In this document: positions 6,193 through 11,856 of the stretch, piece after piece
Layout of the letters: each line of letters starts with the position of its first letter
How positions within the stretch are numbered: position 1 is the first letter of the stretch
DNA from: Tannerella sp.
GTDB lineage: Bacteria > Bacteroidota > Bacteroidia > Bacteroidales > Tannerellaceae
DNA length: 11,856 nucleotides
Reading direction: 5' to 3'
Assembly: GCA_031288935.1 (NCBI GenBank)
Contig: JAITQL010000138.1
Span: forward strand, 1 to 11,856
Notes under the pieces: model-generated
Told to the model about the DNA's origin: nothing
The model's database searches: none
The model's input: the letters and a program-made list of their open reading frames with translations, nothing else
Translations under genes and position numbers: made by a program

Positions 6193-9100
6193 CAAGGTTT
6201 TTTCTGGCAGTCTACGATTACTTTTCGCATCACCGGACGCAGCTTTTCCTTTGTCTGCTGCTGCTGGTGACGTGTTTTACCGGGATGGCGCTCCGGGTGA
6301 GCTTCAAGGAAGACATTTCCGGCTTCCTGCCCGATACCAAAGCCTACGAACGGATCAACAACGCTTACCGGTACGTAGTTTCTGCCAACAGGATCACCGT
6401 TTCCTGTTCCGGGAAAGATACGACCGACCGTTCGGCGGAAATTCAAATTGAGGCCGTGGAACAGCTGGCCGCCCGTTTGCAGACGCTGGATCCGTCCTGG
6501 ATCAAGAGTCTGACGTATAAGGTAGAGCCGTCGGAAATGGCGGCCGTTATCGCGTTTGTCACGAACAATCTGCCCTATTTTCTGGACGAGGCCGACTACC
6601 GGCGAATGGATACGCTCTGCACGCGCGAAGCGATTGCCGGACAGCTGGCAAACGACCGGCAACTGCTTCTGTCTCCTGCCGGCATGTGGTGGCTTCGGCA
6701 GCACATCCTGTCCGATCCGCTCCGCATGGCCAATCCGGTACTGGGCCGTTTGCAGGGTTTTCAGGTCGGCGAACAGTTTCAGCTTTATCAGGATCATCTC
6801 TTCACGGATACGCACGACGCGCTGCTGCTGATCGAATGTACCATGCCGGCCAGCGAGACCGCCCGCAATGCGGCGCTTCTGGATTCGCTCGGCCGCTACA
6901 CGGACGAAGTGGAAGAGGCGATGAACGGGGAGGTCGCCTTCCGTCATTTCAGCGCGTCGGAAATCGCCATCGGCAATGCGTCGCAAATCAAGAAGGATAC
7001 AATGCTGTCCTGTTCACTGGCCTTCGTCCTGATCCTTGCCCTGCTGGTCTACTCCTTCCGCAGCGGGCGAAAAATCCTCCTGATCTTTGCCTCGGCGCTT
7101 TTCGGCGGACTGTTCGCCGTCGCCTTCCTGTACCTGATACGGGGCGAGGTCTCCGTGATTGCCGTCGGCATCAGTTCGATCATGTTCGGCATCGCCATCA
7201 ACTATCCGCTCCACTTCATCGACCGCTATCACCACACCCCTCATCCGCGCGCCGTCATCAAGGACATCATCGAACCGCTCACGATCGGAAACATCACTAC
7301 CGTAGGCGCATTTCTCAGCCTCGTTTTTATCGGTTCCAACGCCATGTGCGACCTGGGCTGGTTTGCTGCGCTGCTGCTGGTCGGCACGATTCTCTTCGTG
7401 CTCTTCTTCCTGCCCCACCTGCTGCCCCGCCATCCGGGAGTCTCCCTTCCCGCAGCGAAACATTCGCTGCTCACCCGCCTCCTTGGGCAGCCTTTCGAGA
7501 AAAATCCCCGGATCATTGCCGCCGTGCTGCTGCTGACGGTGTTTTTCGGCTTCTTCAGCCCCGGTGCCCGCCTTGAAACGGACATGCAGAAGATCAATTA
7601 CATGACCGGCGAGCAGCAGGAGGAATATCAGCGGATGATGACGTTGCTGAACAGGAGCCGTCACATCCTGTACTGCGTCGCGGAGGGCGACAGCCTGGAA
7701 CAGGCGCTGGAAGCGAACGAAGAGCTTTCGCCGCTGCTGGACAGGCTCGTCCGGGAGGGACGGATTGCCGGAGCCGGCAACATAAGTCCCTTTTATCCTT
7801 CCCGCACGCAGCAGGCGGAGCGGGTGGAGAGATGGAATACGTTCTGGCTTTCCCGCAGGGATTCCGTACTGGTCTGGCTGGACGGGGCTGCCGGACAGAC
7901 GGGCTTCAAACCGGATGCCTTCCACTCCTTCAAGGAGACGGTCAGCCGGACATGGGAACCGGCCGGCCTGTCACATTTCGAGGCGATACGCGCCTCCATT
8001 GCCAAAAACTACATCGTGGAGGCGGACAACAAATCCCTGATCGTGAATCTGCTTTACACGAACGCTGAGCAGGCGCCCCTGCTGGAGGAGGAACTGAATC
8101 TGCACTCCGAGGCGGTCATCGCGTTCGACGGCGGATCGATCACGCGGCGGATGATCTCCTCCCTGTCCAGCAACTTCAACTACGTTCTCTACGTCTGCGG
8201 ATTCATCGTGTTTGTCTTCCTGCTCCTTTCCCTCGGACGGCTGGAACTCTGCCTGATTGCCTTTGTACCGCTGGCGCTGAGCTGGATGTGGATTCTGGGA
8301 ATGATGAATCTTTTCGACATCCGGTTCAACATCGTCAATGTCATTCTGGCCACGTTCATCTTCGGACAGGGAGACGACTACACCATTTTCATGACCGAGG
8401 GGCTGATGTATGAATACACCTACCGGCGGCGGAAAATTCTGGCGTCGTACAAGGGCAGTATCGCTCTATCGGCGCTGATCATGTTTGTCGGGATGGGGAT
8501 GTTGATTTTCGCGCGGCATCCGGCGCTCCGTTCCCTGGCAGAAGTGACGATGGTAGGGATGTTTTCGGTGGTGATCATGTCATACATTCTCCCGCCGTTC
8601 CTGTTCCGTCTGCTGACCGTGCGCAAGGAGAAGAAGCGGCTGATGCCGGTGACGCTGAAAAACCTGGCTGCAACGGGCTACTCCTTCCTGGTTTTTTTGG
8701 CCGTCATCACGTATCTTACGATCCACGGATGGTTTCTGTTCCTGTCCGGCCGCGAGATGGACAGAAAAAGACTGGCGTATCACCGCCTGATCTGGAGGGC
8801 GTCGCGATGGGTGATGTGCCGCATCCCGCAGGTCAAAACCACGTGTCTGAATCTCGCAAACGAGCAGTTCGAGAAACCGGCCGTGATCATCTGCAACCAT
8901 CAGTCGCACCTCGACCTGACGGCTCTCATGATGCTTACACCCAAGCTGGTGGTATTGACAAACGACTGGGTATGGAACTCGCCTTTTTATGGCCGGATGA
9001 TCAAGTACGCCGAGTTTTATCCGGTTTCCAACGGCATCGAAAACACGCTGGAGGCATTGAAGTCTGTTGTGCAGCGCGGATACTCCATTGTTGTCTTCCC

Positions 9101-9749
9101 GGAGGGTACGCGCTCGATAGACTGTTCCATCCGGCGGTTTCACCGGGGCGCGTTCTACTTGGCCGAACAGCTGCAATTGGACATCCTGCCCGTTCTCATA
9201 CATGGCGTGGGTTATGTGCTTCCCAAGCCGGAGTTTATGCTGCGCAGGGGCAGGATTCACATCCGGATAATGGAACGGATTCCGCTGAACGACCCGCGTT
9301 TCAGTCCCGACTATCCGTCGCGGAGCCGGGAGATACGCCGTTTTTATCGGGAACACTACGCCGCGCTGTGCCGGGAAATGGAAACGCCGGATTATTACAT
9401 CGACCTGGTGAAGCACAACTACCTCTACAAAGGCCCGTCCGTTGAGCGGGCTGTGCGCAACCAGCTGCGCCGGCGTCAAGACCTTGCGGAGCGGATAGCC
9501 CAACTGCCGGACGAGGGTTGCGTGGTAGTGGAAAAGAGCGGACACGGCGTATTCACGCTATTGCTCGCTCTGGTCAAAAAGCAGTTGCAGGTTGTCGGCA
9601 TCGAAGCCGACCCCGACCTGCGCGAACTGGCCGCCGGCTGCGCCTCAAACCCCGACAATCTGCGTTATGTAGCCGACGTGTCTTCGCTTGGCGACGAAGA
9701 ATCCGCCAACGGTCTTTTTATCACTCTTCCGGACTGCTTAGCAACGTAA
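6189..9749 (+). CDS. MMPL-family exporter fused to a PlsC-type acyltransferase and a C-terminal Rossmann-like remnant
   Basis: This 1186-residue fusion is one of the largest proteins of its kind I would expect. Residues 1-820 are an RND/MMPL lipid exporter: TM1 near 17-37, a periplasmic loop to about 270, a TM cluster with GIAINY (334-339), a second TM and loop from about 438, and a final TM cluster with GQGDDY (D729, D730, Y731). Residues 830-1080 are a lysophospholipid acyltransferase with NHQSHLDL (His904, Asp909) and FPEGTRS (970-976). Residues 1085-1186 look like the start of a class I methyltransferase (VVVEKSGHGVFTLLLAL, then GIEADPDLRELA), but the glycine loop is degenerate and the domain is short. 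I chose ATG 6189 (atga overlap) over 6132, which lies deep in the upstream gene. Likely role: acylate and export the lipid made by this pathway to the LolA-like carrier. Domain calls are firm; substrate is inferred. Confidence 0.9.
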   Translation: MTRFFLAVYDYFSHHRTQLFLCLLLLVTCFTGMALRVSFKEDISGFLPDTKAYERINNAYRYVVSANRITVSCSGKDTTDRSAEIQIEAVEQLAARLQTLDPSWIKSLTYKVEPSEMAAVIAFVTNNLPYFLDEADYRRMDTLCTREAIAGQLANDRQLLLSPAGMWWLRQHILSDPLRMANPVLGRLQGFQVGEQFQLYQDHLFTDTHDALLLIECTMPASETARNAALLDSLGRYTDEVEEAMNGEVAFRHFSASEIAIGNASQIKKDTMLSCSLAFVLILALLVYSFRSGRKILLIFASALFGGLFAVAFLYLIRGEVSVIAVGISSIMFGIAINYPLHFIDRYHHTPHPRAVIKDIIEPLTIGNITTVGAFLSLVFIGSNAMCDLGWFAALLLVGTILFVLFFLPHLLPRHPGVSLPAAKHSLLTRLLGQPFEKNPRIIAAVLLLTVFFGFFSPGARLETDMQKINYMTGEQQEEYQRMMTLLNRSRHILYCVAEGDSLEQALEANEELSPLLDRLVREGRIAGAGNISPFYPSRTQQAERVERWNTFWLSRRDSVLVWLDGAAGQTGFKPDAFHSFKETVSRTWEPAGLSHFEAIRASIAKNYIVEADNKSLIVNLLYTNAEQAPLLEEELNLHSEAVIAFDGGSITRRMISSLSSNFNYVLYVCGFIVFVFLLLSLGRLELCLIAFVPLALSWMWILGMMNLFDIRFNIVNVILATFIFGQGDDYTIFMTEGLMYEYTYRRRKILASYKGSIALSALIMFVGMGMLIFARHPALRSLAEVTMVGMFSVVIMSYILPPFLFRLLTVRKEKKRLMPVTLKNLAATGYSFLVFLAVITYLTIHGWFLFLSGREMDRKRLAYHRLIWRASRWVMCRIPQVKTTCLNLANEQFEKPAVIICNHQSHLDLTALMMLTPKLVVLTNDWVWNSPFYGRMIKYAEFYPVSNGIENTLEALKSVVQRGYSIVVFPEGTRSIDCSIRRFHRGAFYLAEQLQLDILPVLIHGVGYVLPKPEFMLRRGRIHIRIMERIPLNDPRFSPDYPSRSREIRRFYREHYAALCREMETPDYYIDLVKHNYLYKGPSVERAVRNQLRRRQDLAERIAQLPDEGCVVVEKSGHGVFTLLLALVKKQLQVVGIEADPDLRELAAGCASNPDNLRYVADVSSLGDEESANGLFITLPDCLAT

Positions 9750-9790
9750 AATGAATAACCTGTAAAAGATTGTTTGCCGGCTGTCCCATT

Positions 9791-9940
9791 CCCGTAGGGA
9801 ATATAGCTCGGTAGAAACGCATCGCTCCCGCCTTACCCGGCATGCCGTCAGGTATGCCACCTGTAATAATGGATGCATACCTGACGGCATGCCGGATTGT
9901 GTAGACGTATTCCTTTCTACCGAGCTATAATCCCTACGGG
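9791..9940. repeat. Nested inverted repeat, REPIN-like element
   Basis: The outer arms (9791-9817 and 9914-9940, 27 nt) pair with a single mismatch and contain tttctaccgagctat and ccctacggg. The inner arms (9837-9857 and 9875-9895, 21 nt) are exact reverse complements around a 17-nt loop and contain ggcatgccgtcaggtatg. The outer arm is the same unit that recurs singly at 10013 and 10182. The whole therefore looks like two inverted copies of a REP-type unit with a second hairpin between them. No transposase is nearby. Confidence 0.85.
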
Positions 9941-10012
9941 ATTGTTTGCCTGTTGTTATAACTTGATTATTTTTCATCACGTAAGGGATGCAACGTCAAC
10001 AGACGCCGGTCA

Positions 10013-10042
10013 TTTCTACCGAACTTTCATTCCTCACGGAAT
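10013..10042 (+). repeat. REP-type unit, single copy
   Basis: The unit begins tttctaccgaactttcattc and ends ctcacggaat, matching the outer arm of the nested repeat (tttctaccgagctataatcc, then ctacggg) with scattered changes. It runs directly into the family A repeat at 10037, so the two families are joined here. Confidence 0.7.
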
Positions 10043-10105
10043 GGCGGCGCGGCGACCTCTCGCACAATCGCCCGTCCCTGCAAACAGCGGAAGGGCAACG
10101 CCCTT
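10037..10105 (+). repeat. 69-nt dispersed repeat, family A, copy 2
   Basis: This is a gap-free counterpart of 3296-3364, differing at about 10 of 69 positions by hand count. Like copy 1 it ends in aagggcaacgccctt. Here it continues into catggcggctgcgccggg, the tail seen in family B copies at 58 and 3523, showing that families A and B are parts of one mosaic. Confidence 0.8.
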
Positions 10106-10181
10106 CATGGCGGCTGCGCCGGGCTATGCCGGTCATATCACACATGCCATCCCTACGGGATTTGGGCAGGTAACCTGCAAT

Positions 10182-10211
10182 TTTCTACCAACATTCCGTC
10201 CCCAACGGGAC
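10182..10211 (+). repeat. REP-type unit, single copy
   Basis: The unit reads tttctaccaacattccgtcc followed by ccaacgggac. It has the same head (TTTCTACC) and palindromic tail (GTCCCnACGGGAC type) as the units at 9914 and 10013, with a diverged middle. Confidence 0.65.
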
Positions 10212-10261
10212 AGACGGCGGCGCTTTTCGCAGGGACGGCTTTGCCGTCGGGAACACTTCTT

Positions 10262-10290
10262 CGGACAGGGTTCTACCTTGTCCGAACGGG
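10262..10290. repeat. Hairpin with a partial REP-type unit
   Basis: Arms cggaca (10262-10267) and tgtccg (10279-10284) enclose the unit's head ttctacc, and cgaacggg follows. It sits 13 nt beyond the toxin gene's stop codon on the minus strand, so it could act on that transcript's 3' end. No U-run follows on that strand, so I do not call it a terminator. Confidence 0.45.
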
Positions 10291-10302
10291 GGAGGAGCAT
10301 TG

Positions 10303-10608
10303 TCAGGTTATCAGGCTGCTTGCGATAACGCGGCGAATCCATATCGCGTTGCTGTCGATGTTGTAGATGATGGTGTATTTCTTGTAGATTGCGGTTCGGG
10401 CAGTGGGGCCGTATCGTTTTTGGACGGATTCATACAGACTGGGGGCACGGGAAGCGCCTGTGGTACGGAGGGATTCGTTTTTTTTCAACATCCCCGTGCG
10501 GTATCGCTTAGCGGCGTCCGGGTTAAGCAAATCACGGGTTATTCCATACACCCTGTTTTTTATATCCAATCTCGCAACAGGCGAAATTTCGATTTCGTAT
10601 TTTTTCAT
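10303..10608 (-). CDS. RelE/ParE-family toxin
   Basis: This 101-residue basic protein has the RelE/ParE toxin pattern. An N-terminal strand (YEIEISPVA) is followed by two helices (RLDIKNRVYGITRDLLNPDAA, then the next basic helix with KRYRTGMLKKNESL). The core strands end in YKKYTIIYNIDSNAIWIRRV. Length is normal for the family. RelE members cut ribosome-bound mRNA and ParE members poison gyrase. The sequence alone does not tell me which applies. The C-terminus ends soon after the last strand and lacks the usual H-x-R-D tail, so activity is uncertain. It lies 22 nt downstream of a small acidic-to-mixed gene on the same strand, the normal antitoxin-first order. Confidence 0.8.
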   Translation of the reverse strand: MKKYEIEISPVARLDIKNRVYGITRDLLNPDAAKRYRTGMLKKNESLRTTGASRAPSLYESVQKRYGPTARTAIYKKYTIIYNIDSNAIWIRRVIASSLIT

Positions 10609-10630
10609 ACGTCAAGTTTACGACGGGGTA

Positions 10631-10858
10631 TTACAACAAGGTCCATCCTCTTTTTGCCCGCTCCTCATTCAGCATCAGGCGCATCGTCTCGCCATAGCGG
10701 TCAATCATTATGCGGTCCATCTCGTCCCACACTTCTTCAAGCGTGTAGCGCACGTCCGTATGGCTATCTTCTTCTGCGTCCCGGCCGCGTTCTTGCCGGC
10801 GGGGCAGTTCTTGTGCCGAGAGTGGCGACTGTTGCTGTTTCAATTTTAAAGCTTCCAT
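10631..10858 (-). CDS. Putative antitoxin of the RelE/ParE-type pair
   Basis: This 75-residue protein precedes the toxin by 22 nt. The N-terminal half (1-38) is rich in Q, R, E and D and looks disordered. The C-terminal half (VRYTLEEVWDEMDRIMIDRYGETMRLMLNEERAKRGWTLL) is predicted to form helices. I do not see a ribbon-helix-helix, helix-turn-helix or Phd/YefM signature, so the antitoxin role is inferred from position, size and co-orientation. The reverse order of domains (disordered N-terminus, helical C-terminus) is not the usual antitoxin layout. The promoter likely lies at 10883-10890. Confidence 0.6.
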   Translation of the reverse strand: MEALKLKQQQSPLSAQELPRRQERGRDAEEDSHTDVRYTLEEVWDEMDRIMIDRYGETMRLMLNEERAKRGWTLL

Positions 10859-10882
10859 ATGGGTCGTTTTTATTTAACAGGG

Positions 10883-10890
10883 CAAAGATA
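10883..10890 (-). promoter_or_regulatory. Bacteroidetes -7 element before the antitoxin gene
   Basis: The minus strand reads TATCTTTG, matching TAnnTTTG. Transcription would start near 10876, about 18 nt before the ATG. A TTTG at 10914-10917 could be the -33 element, but the 23-nt spacing is longer than usual. I see no clear autoregulatory palindrome. Confidence 0.55.
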
Positions 10891-11109
10891 GAAAACAATT
10901 ATGAATTGAAAGACAAAGCTGCCCCGGTTGCAACGGCGGTAGCCGGTCTTTGAATTGTTGACAGCGAATCTGCCGGCTGACGTTCCAGTCTTTCTCTTCC
11001 CGTTTCTTTCAGATTTCAATACCCCGCAAAATCACTCAAAAAAGATTGCGCCCCAAAAAAGTTTTAGCCTAAATGATCCGGGAAATTATTTTCTCTCGAA
11101 ATAAGTATG

Positions 11110-11117
11110 TATTTTTG
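11110..11117 (+). promoter_or_regulatory. Bacteroidetes -7 element before the DEAD-box helicase gene
   Basis: TATTTTTG fits TAnnTTTG. It lies 32 nt before the ATG at 11150, giving a leader of about 26 nt. No clear -33 TTG sits 19-21 nt upstream, where the sequence is AT-rich. Confidence 0.5.
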
Positions 11118-11149
11118 CCGGGAAAATCAATATAATATCCAACGGTTTC

Positions 11150-11856
<707 letters not shown>

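Larger units (their letters stand above)
9750..10302. other. Gene-free repeat block between the export operon and the toxin gene
   Basis: No gene is visible in these 553 nt. Open frames at 9897-10328 and 9988-10173 (plus) and 9738-9980 (minus) cross inverted repeats. The stretch holds a 150-bp nested inverted repeat (9791-9940), a family A repeat (10037-10105), and further copies of a roughly 29-nt unit of the form TTTCTACC-n-ATCCCTACGGGAT at 10013, 10182 and 10271. A partial copy is at 10147-10162. The nested hairpin, 42 nt after the MMPL stop, may end or protect the operon transcript, but I see no U-run. Confidence 0.7.

Noticed and set aside
5014..6195. 393-residue minus-strand open frame
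   Set aside because: It is opposite the dehydratase-GT2 gene. Long antisense frames are common in GC-rich coding DNA and this one has no recognisable domain.
9897..10328. 143-residue plus-strand open frame after the export operon
   Set aside because: It crosses the nested inverted repeat and REP-type units. The translation repeats motifs caused by the DNA repeats.

Overview
The window looks like chromosomal DNA from a GC-rich member of the Bacteroidales, possibly near Parabacteroides or Tannerella. The placement is inference, not a database match. It rests on Bacteroidetes-type promoters (TAnnTTTG at -7) ahead of three transcription units, A-rich leaders without clear Shine-Dalgarno sites, and a LolA/lipoprotein/GT2/MMPL gene order that resembles the aryl polyene and flexirubin clusters of this phylum.

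Layout, left to right. Positions 1-304 are gene-free and hold interspersed repeats and an AT-rich low-complexity tract. Positions 305-2971 (minus strand) encode a two-gene efflux unit: a TolC-family outer-membrane channel followed by an HlyD/MacA-type periplasmic adaptor. Its upstream region has an exact sigma-54 (RpoN) promoter match at 2999-3013. About 100 bp before the predicted transcription start is a 46-bp near-perfect palindrome (3065-3110), made of two 17-bp dyads whose centres are 21 bp apart. This is the architecture expected of sites for an NtrC-type enhancer-binding activator. Positions 3111-3870 are gene-free and dense in palindromes and dispersed repeats.

Positions 3871-9749 (plus strand) are a tightly coupled four-gene operon behind a good Bacteroidetes promoter. 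It encodes a LolA-like periplasmic lipoprotein carrier, a small LolB-like lipoprotein, a fused hotdog dehydratase/family 2 glycosyltransferase, and a very large MMPL exporter fused to a PlsC-type acyltransferase and a C-terminal Rossmann-like remnant. The genes overlap by 23, 1 and 4 nt. The set matches the tailoring and export half of aryl polyene/flexirubin-type clusters, which build an aryl-polyene lipid and move it to the outer membrane. No ketosynthase, acyl carrier protein, ketoreductase or aromatic ammonia lyase is in the window.

Positions 9750-10302 are again gene-free, with a 150-bp nested inverted repeat (REPIN-like) and further copies of the same unit. A RelE/ParE-type toxin and its likely antitoxin lie at 10303-10858 (minus strand). 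The 5' part of a DEAD-box RNA helicase begins at 11150 and runs off the right end.

The two strongest observations are the sigma-54 enhancer/promoter arrangement of the efflux operon and the compact, domain-fused aryl-polyene-like export operon that appears without its biosynthetic core.
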